Positions 31,319-42,524 of a stretch of 64,000 nt of DNA are shown piece after piece. Each line of letters starts with the position of its first letter. The first letter of the stretch is position 1. The DNA is from Avena insularis (lineage: Eukaryota; Streptophyta; Magnoliopsida; Poales; Poaceae): NCBI GenBank assembly GCA_023614405.1, contig CM042693.1:333419527-333483526 (forward strand). Direction: 5' to 3'. A program made the position numbers and the translations under genes. The notes under the pieces are model-generated. The model was given only the letters and a program-made list of their open reading frames with translations. It was not told where the DNA came from and made no database searches.

Positions 31319-31777
31319 TGTTATGGACATAGGTTTCGGAGAAGATGGGGATGCTGTAAGTCGTGGAACGGTTAACAGGCAAGCAACACGGGGACATGAT
31401 GTTTACCTAGGTTTAGACCCCTAGAGGGAAAACCCTACTGCTTATCTGTTCTTGATTACGGTGGAACATAAGGTTATAGGGGTGTGCAGATGCAATCTGG
31501 CATGAGGTGCGTATGCGGTGAGTTGAGAGAGCCTTCTCGCCGTACCCTCCTGGCCTTTATATAGATAGACCAGGTCTTGGGATAGGTCGAATCAGTTACA
31601 AAATAGGGTTGATATCCTTTGAAATTCTATCTAATCTAGACTTATCCTCCAAGGAGTCGAAACCGGCACGGGCTTGGGCCACCCGAATTCTTCATGGGCT
31701 ACGTGTCCTGTCATGGGCCTTCCTTGGGCTGGACCAGGTATACCAATGTTGTGCACCCGTAGGGTATATCCATGTCA
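31319..31777 (-). repeat. LTR shared by elements A (5') and B (3'), 459 bp
   Basis: On the minus strand it runs TGACATGGAT...GTCCATAACA with a TATA box (TATATAAAGG, about 31557-31568). On its right edge the minus strand reads CACTCGGGGCCTAC, a PPT, so it is a 3' LTR of B. On its left edge gag of A begins 8 bases away, so it is also a 5' LTR of A. There is no second LTR and no TSD between them. The PBS on the A side is degenerate. Confidence 0.75.
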
Positions 31778-31791
31778 GTAGGCCCCGAGTG
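31778..31791 (-). other. Polypurine tract of element B
   Basis: Minus-strand CACTCGGGGCCTAC directly before the LTR start TGACATGG. It shares the CTCGGGG core with the E1 and E2 PPTs. Confidence 0.7.
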
Positions 31792-32329
31792 TTCAGTCGA
31801 ATCGTAGATTCGTCTGGAGACTCTTCAATCTTTTGGGTGCAGTTGACCCTGCTTGACAAGGATAAATGTTTAGTTCATAGTGATTGTTGATGTGTGTGCC
31901 TGGCTCACCCGACGAATCAGGACCAGTTAAATTTTATAGGACAAAACAACACGATCTTCATCAAACTCGATTCCTCGGACTCGAATTCGGAACGATTGCT
32001 TGTGTGATTCGACTCAGGCCGTTGTGCTCTTACAGGAGTCGAATCCCAGTGATTTTCAAGTGATGTACCCAACGCGTCCGTCGGGATTTTCATCGTATTT
32101 GTTGACACAGGAGTTTTATTGGCAGAGCGCAGTCAGGTGCGTTACCAGGACATCAGATGATATCTGTAGGTCTTATCTTTGCGTCGTAGACACAACATCC
32201 AAAATTTTGTCACCGCGGAGGTGTTTTGGGTGGCCAAGGAGGTTGCTTCTCACTTAGCGTTGGTTTGGGCAAAGTTGCCAAAAATATTTTGTCGTATTAG
32301 ATCTGAAGGATCGTAGTCGAAGAATTCAT
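31792..32329 (-). other. Element B 3' untranslated region
   Basis: No convincing ORF. The part from about 32050 aligns with element A from 25281. Several short GAATCGTAGATTCG and GACTCGAATTCGG motifs are seen, related to the repeat units that follow. Confidence 0.5.
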
Positions 32330-32645
32330 GGGGTGCACGGCCAGCGCTCCCTATGGGAGTAGCCCCCGAGTGTCTGTTCGAGTCGTAGACTCGAGCATAG
32401 ACTTTTGTTTAGTCGTTTTTAGTATAAGTCTGAAGGACACAATTTTTTCGGATGCTCAACCAATGCTCCCAATGGGAGTAGCCCTCGAGTCCGTAGTGGA
32501 GTCGCAGACTCGACGTAGGACTCGAAGATAATCTCGAGGTGATGTTACCTTAGTAATTTCTTAGGTGCACGGCTAGCGCTCCTGATAGGAGTAGCCCCCA
32601 AGTAGTTTCTCGAATCGTAGATTTGAGTAAGTACTTGATTGATCA
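32330..32645. repeat. Element B three-unit tandem repeat with PPT-like cores
   Basis: Three units of about 120 bp with GGGAGTAGCCCCCGAGT, GGGAGTAGCCCTCGAGT and GGAGTAGCCCCCAAGT, each followed by a GTCG(T/C)AGACTCGA-like palindromic motif. It corresponds to 25560-25885 of element A. It lies between the antisense gene and the PPT, unlike in E1 and E2, where the array sits next to the pol stop. Confidence 0.75.
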
Positions 32646-32943
32646 GCCGAAATCTTCAAGCCGTTGCTGGTTTTGCCTTGATGATGTCAGTGTTGACGAT
32701 TGGTGATATCAACCTTCTGCGGCAGCAGAGATGATGCGATGAGACGATCATGGGTCCCACCGCCTGACTTGACGTTGACTAGTCACACGTAGACGTGGCA
32801 AAAATTATGGCGTCTCTTGAGTTTCCGTGCATAGTGGACGGTGTGCTGGCGACGGTTTGGTCTAATGTTGACACGTGTATGGTGAGATTTGAGTGGCATG
32901 CTAGGGCTGATCGATCAATGGCTCGTGTACATCATCTTCGTCC

Positions 32944-32950
32944 TTTTATA
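32944..32950 (+). promoter_or_regulatory. Possible TATA box of the element B antisense gene
   Basis: CCTTTTATACC about 160 bp upstream of ATG 33110, conserved in element A at the same distance. Support is positional only. Confidence 0.4.
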
Positions 32951-33109
32951 CCGCAGGGAAACAGTGATTTCTTTTTTACCCTTCGTCATTTGCTCATCTC
33001 CATTGTCTCCATTTTCGCGAGCTTTTCTCCCCTCCTTTGCGCACTGGACATTCTCCGCACCTTTCCTTCCTCGTTCTTTCACTCTTGTCGCCGCACTCGC
33101 CACTGCAAG

Positions 33110-36100
33110 ATGGGCAAGTCGAAGAAAACATCTACTGGATCTGGTTCGAGCGCCGCCGACGCCGGCAAGAAGGTCGCCGCTACGGCCCGCGCCACTGACG
33201 GCAGATGGAAGCGCATGGATATGCGCGAGTCGGATATGTGCAAGCTGCACGACGCTAGGTTGATCTCCAAGGAAAAGGAGGACGCCATACTCCTAGGCCA
33301 AGAGGTAATTCCTCGCCCACCCGAAGGGTTTCGGGTGATGTTTTATGCCTTCGTTGTCCAAGGCCTTTCTTTGCCCGTCCACGAATTCCTTCGTGGACTC
33401 TTTTTTTTCTATGGGATTCAATTGCATCATTTGTCTCCCAATTCTCTTCATCACATCGCTTGTTTCATCACTCTTTGCGAGTGCTGTCTCGGTATCGAGT
33501 CGCACTTTGGGCTCTTCCAGAAACTCTATTCCATGAAGAGGCAGTCCGACACCGGCGGTGTTTATCCGCTTGGTGGTTGCATAATTTCTGTTCATTCTTC
33601 TGTCCAATTCTTCTCCTTCTCCATGTGCGAGTTAGTCCAATACTGGTGGAAGAAGTGGTTCTATATCCGTGATGTCAAGTTGGACGAGCAGCATTTTGGT
33701 TTTGCCCCTTTCGACTCTGCCCAGAAGATCACCCCGAAGAGGTTGTGGAAAAACAACATCCTAGAGGGTGAAACGGCGGAGGTGGAGGAGCTCTACTAGC
33801 GCGTGGAGGCACTCCAGCTGGTGGTCAGCAAGGAGGTCAACGGTGTCGATATCATCCACACCTTCCTCAAGCGTCGGGTGAAGCCGCTCCAAGCGAGGGC
33901 GCACCCGATGTTCCTGTATGCTGGACGCAGCGATCTAACAAGGGTTTCACCTGAGGAGTTATCTTCGGGCAACCTTGATAGAGCTCTTCAGCCCCTGCTG
34001 AAGTCCAAGGCCGACGAGGACCTCCCGGGGAAATCCTTGACCTCCCCATTTAGCGCCAAGAAGGTTGTTCCGCAGGTGGAAACTTGTAGTTTGCGTGTTG
34101 CGCTTTTTTGAGTACCTTGTTTCTTGTTAGTGTTACTTATCTTGTTTTCTTTTGTATTTTGTTTGCAGGGCCTCAAGGTGGTGGGGATGACGCCCCCTCT
34201 ACCTGAGAAATTTCTGGTTGCGCCGGATAATGAAGTTGTGGATTCTGAATCTGAGCTTCCTCCGGCGCAATCTCCTACCTCGGAAGCACCCGAGCAGTGC
34301 AAAGGGCAGACCCAAAAGTGCTCCCGGAGTGAATCTTCGGATGGGGCGATGCCACCAAATCCCAGGGGTCCGTATTTCCTCGAACATCATGGTGAGGACA
34401 AAGGTGCATCGTCTGTGCCTTTCCCTGCCATGCACATTCAAGTGGTGGCTCCGCAGCCGCCGGCCAAGAAGAAGAAGAAGGAGAAGGCGACTCCTGTCTT
34501 CAATTTGTCGGACATCGAGTCGTAAGTTATTTTGTTTGAGTCTTGCTTCCATGTTCATCTTCGTAGTTGTAGATTGTTGCTGATATGATAAATGGTAGTA
34601 GTAATCCTTCGGAGGAGTCCCTCAACGGGGACACCAAAGAAGTCATTGCGGAATCGAAGCCAATAGCTTATCTTCACTAGGTGGTGGCCAACTCCGAGAA
34701 CGATGACTCGAGCTCCGCTAGGTAAGAAGCTCGTGCACTCATAACTCAGAAGGCAGCATGCAAACCTTCAGAGTCCACACCTGAGCACGTAAGTGTTGCC
34801 CTTCTACTCCGTGGGGCGGGTAGCCCCCAAGTCCTTTTATTTATCTGACCTATTGGTCTTTCGCTTTGTGGGGGCGATCCCCCGAGCCCTTTATTCATCG
34901 GGGTTGTTTGCTTTTATTTGTAGACTTTTGTCCGCAGCTCCAATCTTCTGATCCAGCAGCACCTGGTGTTGGAGGATGAGCTGAAGCAGCTCCGAGGTGC
35001 GTAGCACCCTGTTTATTGTTCGAGTGCTCCAAGTTTGTTGCTTGCGTTAATCTGATATTTCTTTATGCTGTAGATGATAATAATGCTGCGCTCCGAAGGC
35101 TAAACACTCTCGAAAAGAACCTCGGCCAAGTGGAGAAGAAGGCAGCGGACGGTGCGGAAGCCAAGGAGCGCCTGCAAAAGGAGGCCAAAGATCGCGAGCT
35201 GCAACTCGCAGCCGTTGCAGCCGCTCGGGAGAAGGCCATGGCCGACAACCTCATGGATGTTGCCAAGGCTATCTCTGGTAAGTTGCTCTTGTATACTTTG
35301 GTTGTTCTATTTTTTGCCTGCATTTTATCCTTTCTCAGTCGAGTGTTCTCTTCCTCCTCTTTGTCAGATGCTTCTGGCATCACGTTTGATCATGGTGCGC
35401 TTGAACACAGAGATGTTTTGGCCGATGCTTCTGCGACGATCGAGGATCACTGATCTACTGCCATTGGCTCCCTGGAGAAGGCCAAGAAGGTGCTCATGCA
35501 CTTCTACAAGGAGGTCATCCCCAAGGGCGTTGCCCTCGACGACATCGACTCCCTTGCGGATGCTCTGTCGGAGGATGCTCTGGCGGACTACAAACGCAAG
35601 AAGAAGGGGATCGGTGCTTCCATGGGTGATGATGGGCGTGTTGATGACGCCTTGTTGGGAGACCCCAAGAGCAAGGTGTGATGAGCACAACAGCAAGTTT
35701 TCCCTCGGTAAGAAACTGAGGTTATCGATCCAGTAGGAAGAAAGAAACGACTTAAAGGTGTTGCTAGCAACTTGGAGACCTGCACAACACAAACTCAAGA
35801 CTTTGCCCCAACGAACAGTGAGGTTGTCAATCTCACCGGTTTTCTATAACAAAGGATTAACTGTATGGTGTGGAAGGTAAGGGTGGTTTGCAACAAGTAA
35901 ACAGGAACAGTGGAAAATGTATCAATGGTAAAGATTGGACCGGGGTCCATAGTTCACTAGAGGTGTTCTCCTTAGATAAACAAACATGGCATGCTGGGTA
36001 AACAAATTACAGCAGGGCAATTGACAGGACTGAGCAAGGCATAACAATGCAATATTAGACATTCATGATCCTACGAGATTCGATTGGACAATACAACAAG

Positions 36101-38396
36101 ATACATAGACTGCCATCCAACTGCATCTATGACTAGAAATCCACCTTCGGGTTATCATTCGAACCCCCTCCAGTATTAAGTTGCAAGCAACAGACAACTG
36201 CTTTAAGCAAAGTGTGCAAGGTAAACAATCCACTTGTTCCATGAACAAGAGACCATTGTTTTCTCCCTAGTGGCAACAACACATCTACAACCTTAGAGAT
36301 TTTTGTCACTTCCCTTAGATTAAATAGAGGTATGAATCCACTATCGATCATAAATACCCCCTCTTGGAGTCACTAGCATCTACTTGGCCAAGATAGCTAC
36401 TAGAAACGGAGAGCATGCAAGATCTCAAACAACACAAACATGATAGAATCAATAAGACAAAACCATTAATCGATCTGACATAGTAATCTCAATATCCATC
36501 GGATCCCCGCAAACACAACATGCATGATTCCAAATAGATGAGATCTTGATCATGAACGGAGCTCACAAGATCTAAACATGATAGCACAAAGGAGGATATA
36601 CAACCATCTATCTACTACATGGACCCGTATTTCAAGGTGGAACTACTCACACTTCATACCGGAGGCTGACATGAAGAAGAAGAAGACATCTGGGATGATC
36701 TCCCCTCTGGAAGGGTGCCGGGAAGAGCTTCAGATCCCCCTCCACGATCTAGGGACAATGGTGGTGGCGGCTACAAACGGTTTCGTGGAATATTGATCGG
36801 GTACTTAGGGTTTAGGCATCGGGGGGTCTTTATAGGCGAAGAGGCGAGGCAGGGGGCGGCCAGGGTGGTCACACCCCCTAGGCGCGGATAGGGTTAGCCC
36901 GTGCCGCCAGGGGGTGTGGCCACCTGGTGCCTCCCCTCCATCTCGTACTCTGGCTCCGTGTTCCCCACGGTAAAATATTGACTTTGGCTTTTGTCCCGTC
37001 CAATTCCGAGAATATTGATTTTCCGCCTTTCTGGAACCAAAAACAGAAGAAAATAGGTAACTAGCATTGTGGCATCTTGTTAATAGGTTAGTACCAGAAA
37101 ACATATAAAAACACCTCAAAGTGTAGACAAAGCAAAGCAAAGTAGATACTAAACAAGCATGGAACATAAAAAATTATATATACATTTCCGACGTATCATG
37201 GGGTTGGCTATGGCGATGGCGTCCGGAGCAGAGCTAGACTTGGCCCAAGTCACATCCAGGATGCCGACGGTGGTGGATGGCTCCGAGGTATCTTTCGACC
37301 TTTTTGCTTCTTGTTGTAAGCATTATGGGCCATAAGCTCATCGACCTCCTGGCCAATATGCAGAAATAGGAGGCCAAGAGCAAAGGATCTGATCCGAGGC
37401 TCCGGATGCTGGTGCTTAGGCCCTTGTACTATAGCTAGTTTAGATTTTTTTACTGTTGTTGTCTTCTATAACAACTTTTGGGTGAACAAGTCCCACTTTG
37501 CCACCAGGTTGCCTTATTTATGTATATAAGTATGCATTGTAACTGCTGTCAAAAAGTGTTTGTGATATTCGTACTTGCTTATTTACCCCTAGGGTCCTTC
37601 GGGTGAGGCTTCAGTGATCACTCCTCCTATGCCTGCTCCTCGCCCATCATTGGATGAGGCGTCGCAGTTGGCCTTCCTGCATGACCAAGTCCGTAGTTTG
37701 GAAAAATATGTCCTCAGCATCCGCGGTCACGGGGATGTGTGGAAGTCGAAGGCTGAGCGAGCTGCTGCGAGGGAAGAGTTCTTGCTTGGAGAATTTCAGC
37801 AGATGGGCGACCAACTCCAATGTGATTCATTGGTAACTGATGCCTTTTTGAGTGCGTCGCATTTTATGTTTGGCTCACTTGTTGTTTGTGCAGTTGTGAA
37901 TCTCATCCCGAAGGAAGAGAAGGAGCGCGTCGCAATTCGGATGAACTGCCTGATGCAGCAAGAACTAGAGGCCGGTGGCTTTTTCTGGATGGACCACGAT
38001 CGAGCAATCATCCTTGCGATGGTGCAAGACCGCGTATACCAGGTTCTTCGAGTGCTGAAGCAGGCGAGGTCATCACTTGTGGCCGTTTGGTCTGTCATGT
38101 TTCCTCTAGATGTTGCATCCTCTAGCTTCTTGGGTCTGCTTGGGAAGTTTCGAAATGTAAGCCACGTCAAGGAGTTGGTGCACCATCAATTGGTTGCTGG
38201 GGTGAAGGCAGCCCTTTCTCTTGTTCGGCTGCATCGTCGCGATGTCAATCTCGCGGAGATAGCGGCTGGACCACCTCCTCCTCCGGGTGGCAATGTATGG
38301 GATATGCGCCCTCACTATGCGGCTATAGCGCAGTATGCCGAAGAGATCATGGATTTATTTGAGGAGCAGACAAATGTGATGCTCCAGAGCAATTAG
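33110..38396 (+). pseudogene. Element B antisense multi-exon gene (Transposase_28 domain, coiled coil)
   Basis: Antisense to B's pol. Exon 1 (33110-34075) starts MGKSKKTSTG and has the PF04195-type domain (PVHEFLRGLFFFYGIQLHHL, ECCLGIESHFGLFQ, QYWWKKWFYIRDV). TAG at 33797 interrupts it before VEALQLVVSKEV. Exon 2 is 34169-34521 (Pro/Ser-rich, with a KKKKKEK basic run). Further exons with GT...AG borders lie near 34600-34718, 34924-35000, 35074-35276 (coiled coil ALRRLNTLEKNLGQVEKKA) and 35368-35678. A TG...CA insertion (35679-37198) follows. The end, 37614-38396, carries a second coiled region, an intron near 37830-37893, and a C-terminal block (KAALSLVRLHRRDVNLAEI) like those of E1 and E2. 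TGA at about 35451 is a second stop. The 3' part could be two genes; I kept one. Function unknown. Confidence 0.7.
35679..37198 (-). mobile_element. TG...CA-bounded insertion, probable solo LTR, in element B
   Basis: A 1.5-kb segment that interrupts the antisense gene of B between GACCCCAAGAGCAAGGTG and GGGGTTGGCTATGG. On the minus strand it starts TGATACGTCGG and ends GTGCTCATCA, with a TATA box TATAAAG (36828-36834) and a GC-rich leader. It has no coding capacity. The style is that of a solo LTR common in cool-season cereals. I could not find a clean 5-bp TSD (only TG is shared), so the class is not proven. The short ORFs in it are not real genes. Confidence 0.6.
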
Positions 38397-38738
38397 GTCC
38401 TATAAAGAAAAAACGAGATAATGTAAAGTTTGTATTTATTCGTGTGGGCTTGTAATGCCCTTTTGTATAGTGTATATGTATTGGCATGTGGTGCGATTGT
38501 AATGTGCATGTCCTTTTCGTTAGCCTGACATGGTCAGCTACTCAGGTCGTATGCATTGTTTTCAGTCGACGAAGTCATGAGGTGAGGCGTAGCCCCCGAG
38601 CATGTTTAGCGAGAAGTAATGTAAGGAGAGAAAAAATATTTGGCCCAAGGAACTTAGCTTTTATTCATAGAAAACGAGGAGGCACATTGTTCGACTGAGT
38701 AGCCTTGGCTGAATAGCCTTATTGAAAATAAAAGGTAA
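38397..38738. other. Element B spacer between pol end and antisense gene end
   Basis: About 340 bases. One PPT-like core is present (minus strand CATGCTCGGGGGCTACGCC, near 38590). No gene. It corresponds to the region where E1 and E2 carry their large tandem arrays. Confidence 0.5.
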
Positions 38739-38875
38739 CTAGGGGTAGAAGCGTCACAGTCATGCGACGTTCCAGGGGTTGGAGTATTCGAATCCTGATG
38801 CAACGTCCATGAGGCGGTAGGCGCCACCTAGGATGACTTCGGTGACGATGTAGGGTCCTTCCCAGGGTGACTCGA
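38739..38875 (-). pseudogene. Element B integrase C-terminal end
   Basis: The minus strand encodes SPWEGPYIVTEVILGGAYRL and ends in NPWNVA, then TGA-L-TGA-RFYP and the natural TAG (38739-38741). The two TGAs fall where relatives have sense codons. It continues the integrase at 63518-64000 across E2. Confidence 0.85.
38871..38875. repeat. Target-site duplication CTCGA, left copy (E2)
   Basis: CTCGA directly before TGTCGTGG and again at 63513-63517 directly after CCCCCCGACA. Removing E2 and one copy restores the integrase reading frame of element B. Confidence 0.95.
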
Positions 38876-39724
38876 TGTCGTGGTGTGGAACACGGCAGTG
38901 CGATCGGGGATGGCAAAGAAGGGACACACGGAAGCATTCGGTGGCTCACGCAACAGGTTGGGCACGGTGAACTGCAAACACAGCAACGTACCCAGGTTCG
39001 GGGCCCTCTTGGCGAGGTAACACCCATACTCCTGCAAGATGAACTATATGTGGGAGTTAATGCTTAGTACAGATGCTCCTTGAGATGTTTCCTTAGTGAC
39101 TATTGAGAGCTAGTGGAAGGTGGGGACTTGATGCTAGCACTTCTATCCTTCTATAGTTGCCTACCTAGAACCCTAGCTCTGCCCTCCCTTATATACTGGT
39201 CTGGGGGCAGATTACAGATCGGGTCCTAGGGTTTACTGTTTGGATATGGGTTTATAGGACAGGGCCGGCTGCAGGGCCCAGCCGGTAGGCTAGGACCCAT
39301 TCCGCCCTTCTTTTAGCGTCATCCTTCTCTTTAGTGGTCGCCCGGGCTTCCTTTCGTCATCCTTTTCGGTCACCACCTTGCTTTCATGATCCGGCCGACC
39401 ACCTTGCTTTATCTTCGTCGGGTAGCGCTGGCCATGACGGCATGCCAGCTAGCCCGATGACGAGGGAGAGCCAGAGGCGTACCCCACACGGAGCGTCAGC
39501 CCTTTCATGCTCTCTATCGAATCCGTGGTGAGCCGGGTGGAAACGGCCACCCGGCCGGTTCTTCTGGCCACCGGCTAGACGGGCCAGCCGGGAAGGTTAT
39601 AAGCAATGCCGGGTGTGTTCGCCAGTTAGCTAGAGTTGTCCTTCCTGGAGGCCAGGCGGCCTGCATCTTCTAGAGCCGGCCTACTTGTGCCTGGCTTTCC
39701 CCACCCGGGGGTTATCCCCCGACA
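38876..39724 (-). repeat. E2 3' LTR (849 bp)
   Basis: On the plus strand TGTCGTGGTG...TATCCCCCGACA; matches 62651-63512. A TATA box on the minus strand (TATATAAG) lies at 39188-39195. Confidence 0.92.
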
Positions 39725-39741
39725 CTAGTCCCCGAGCACGT
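39725..39741 (-). other. E2 polypurine tract
   Basis: Minus-strand ACGTGCTCGGGGACTAG directly upstream of the LTR start TGTCGGGGGATAACC. It contains the CTCGGGGACTA core found repeatedly in the E2 tandem arrays. Confidence 0.8.
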
Positions 39742-40370
39742 ACGGGCTTGGACGGTAGGCAAGATCTTCCGTGCTCCTTCTTGTCCTGAGAGAGTTGTTT
39801 TGTTGCATCTGGCTGCGGCTTTTGCTTTTGCTTTGCGGCTGGATTTAACCGGCTGCGGAATCGATGGTCGTCCATTGGGTGTAAACAGCGAAGGCAGGTA
39901 CCGGCTGGCACAGCTGAAGAGGAAACATTTAGCTTGATGACGTCGTTGATGTCGTCACCCACGACTGTGGCTCTGGCGCACGTCGCGTCAGTTTGACTTC
40001 CGCTTCGCTGCGTCAGTTTTTGGTAACTACGCATGCAACTTGCCGTAGCGGTTTCTCGGGGCAAGCGTGCACGCCTCGTCTCCTGGTAACGCACGCGGAT
40101 CTTCTATGGCGATTATAACAGCGCAGAGGATCTAGAGCCGAAGCGTCATGTGGCTGTGGTTCCGTGACGCCACGCGTCGCGTAGAAGCCGAAGAGGCGAC
40201 GGTGCCGTCCACGGGGATACATAGAGCTCTGAGGGGGATCAATTCCCACACTTATCCATCCTGCAGCTCATCTTCCCCTCGTACTCCAGTGCCCTTTGCT
40301 CTTGTATGCCTTCTCCTTGTCGTCGCCGGCCACTTCTTACCTGTCCACCACGGCCACCTCCTATGTGGAG
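39742..40370 (+). other. E2 region upstream of the antisense gene
   Basis: About 630 bases with no gene I can recognise; the ORFs here are shadows. A weak TATA-like ATTATAA is at 40112-40118, about 255 bp before ATG 40371. By analogy with E1, this should be the antisense promoter and 5' leader. Confidence 0.45.
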
Positions 40371-41056
40371 ATGATGCCGGAGCAGCGCGGCAGCTGGTGC
40401 GGGTCCTTTGTGACCGACGAGCTTGTCAACAAGTACCGGCTGGGGAGGTTTCTTCCCTCGTCGATGCTCGTGAAGCACTAGCTCGCGTTGGAGGGGGAGA
40501 GGGTGCCGAATCCTCGGCCGGGGGAGCACGTCGTCTTCCTCGCACACTTTGCCCGTGGCTTCGGCCTTCCCGTCAGCCCCTTCCTCCTCCAGCTCTTTCT
40601 CTTCTTCGATCTCCAGCTTCATCACTTGGGCGCCAATGCCATTGCGCAGCTGTCGCATCATGCGGCCTGCTGCGAATCATATCTTGGGGTGTGGCCCGAG
40701 GTGGTGAACTTTCTCAAGTTCTTCCACTTCAAGTCCCAGAACACCTCCAAGGGTGGTTCGCTGACGCAGACGGGCTGTTGCGCCATCTACCCACGGTCCT
40801 CCTCGCCGATGCCGCGGTTCGAGCTCCCCGACACCGTCAAGCTATGGCAGCGCTCATATTTTTATGTGAGCAATGCCACAGAGATTGACTGGATCTTCCT
40901 TCTGCCTTTCGCCAACTTGCCCTCAACGCAGAAGGGATGGGCGACGAAGGGCATGGGCACGATGGCGGACCTCGACCGGATGGCCACCCGGCTGGAGACA
41001 ATGGTGGAGACGGAGAGGCTCACCGCCCGGGACATCACCTTGTCATGGATGGTGCG

Positions 41057-41061
41057 TCGCG
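41057..41061. repeat. Target-site duplication TCGCG, left copy (copia)
   Basis: TCGCG before TGTTGGGCC and again at 48927-48931 after TTCCCAACA. Removing the element restores the exon 1 reading frame of the E2 antisense gene (MVRRV, then LMLQKR). Confidence 0.92.
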
Positions 41062-42423
41062 TGTTGGGCCACGCAGAGATAAAACAAAATTTTCCTCTAA
41101 CATGGTGATCCCAAGATCTAGCTGAGGTAGAAGGCCACGAGGTTTACCACTAGACACGCAGTTGCGGATTACTGATGAAGCGCGTCAGTTGATGTAGTGC
41201 AGTCCTCACGATCCGATCATCCTAGTGCTGATCGCACAGCACCTCTGCTGGTATCCACGTACATGAGGAGGCGGGCGCGGTAACTGCTAGGTTCGTAACG
41301 ACGGCTGGACTGCTATGGAGCTAGGGTTTCCAACACATGGAATGACCTAACCGAACAACGATTAACCTTTCTGGGTTACGGTGCTCCACTTTATATAGGG
41401 AGTGAACGTGGGCTCTGCTCGCGCGACCCATTCACTAAAGCCCATATAAACCTAGTCACCATGATTCCAACTCACTAACTCAGTCCTAATCCGGTTCAGG
41501 TCCAACCCAACCAGATTACAGGTTCAGATCCAATCCGAACTTGCTCCCGCTCTTAAGTGTGTGACCCCGCAGGCTCATGGCTTCTTGGACACGATTGGAG
41601 TCTGACTCTCAACCGATCAGTCGGTAGCGGCTCCTAGCAGAACATGCCGACTCCCAAGTACCAAAGAGTCATGACAACTTGCCTTTCCAATGCGACTTAC
41701 GTCCAAGTCCCTTTTGCCTCACGATATACCTTGTCAGACTATAGGCGAATATTTGTCATCCCTTAAATAGTCTGACTCTCTTCTCGATCCGAGATAAGTG
41801 ATTCACCCGACTAACTCTTAGTCGATATTCTCGGTTAACACTTAACCGAGTTGTGCATGGCCATGCTTTCCGAATCATATCTCACAAGAGGGCCCATAGA
41901 ATATCTCTCCGAGTGGAGGGGCAAAATCCCATCTTGGTTATTCACATCACGCGGCTTGATTCTCAGTCGACCCAAACTCTGCCTTTATAATCCCGATTCT
42001 GGATCAGCGTTTGACAGAACCTAAGTCGGTGATCCTCAACTCGTACTATGCAACAACCTCAGGTCTAAGGATTACATTGATTGAGATATACAAATGACAG
42101 CTAGTTCGTTGTACCTCAATATGGGTCAATCCGACTCGCTAAACTCTTCAGCCGAATCTGTGTAAGTTGGAATAGCATCTCCATGCCCATGACAAGTGGA
42201 ACCGAGTCATCAAGCCAACTTTCACATTGGTCTAAGTTGTGTGTCCAGCACAACCTCAATGACTAAGGATATTTAGTACAAACAACATGAATGCATAGTT
42301 CCACAACCGAATCACATATTCAATGATACACATCAGATGTTTATACAAGGACTACTTAATATATTTATGAATACAATGGGAAATATCATCATACATGATT
42401 GCCTCTAGGGCATATTCCCAACA
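41062..42423 (-). repeat. Copia 3' LTR
   Basis: Plus strand TGTTGGGCCACG...CATATTCCCAACA; matches 47559-48926. Minus-strand TATA box CTATATAAAG at 41389-41398. Confidence 0.92.
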
Positions 42424-42437
42424 GTCTCCCACTTGCA
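42424..42437 (-). other. Copia polypurine tract
   Basis: Minus-strand TGCAAGTGGGAGAC directly before the LTR start TGTTGGGAATATG, the usual PPT form of plant copia elements. Confidence 0.8.
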
Positions 42438-42524
42438 CTAGAGTCAATCTTGAGCATCACATGTCTAAGCATCTAATGCCCATGGTTCTCGGTCGCCTCA
42501 TGCTTCGCTGTGGTAACGGCTTTG

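Larger units (their letters stand above)
25280..31777 (-). mobile_element. Element A: deleted Tat-type gypsy element (minus)
   Basis: Reads from its 5' LTR (31777-31319) through gag (31311 down) and protease into RT, where it breaks off at about 28668 and joins the first intron of its antisense gene. The rest of that gene and a three-unit repeat follow to 25280, where the long-LTR gypsy element is inserted; the remaining 3' end must lie left of the window. About 25281-27140 and 28433-28665 align with element B (about 32040-34110), so A and B are the same family. Gag and pol are full of stops and frameshifts. Confidence 0.75.
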
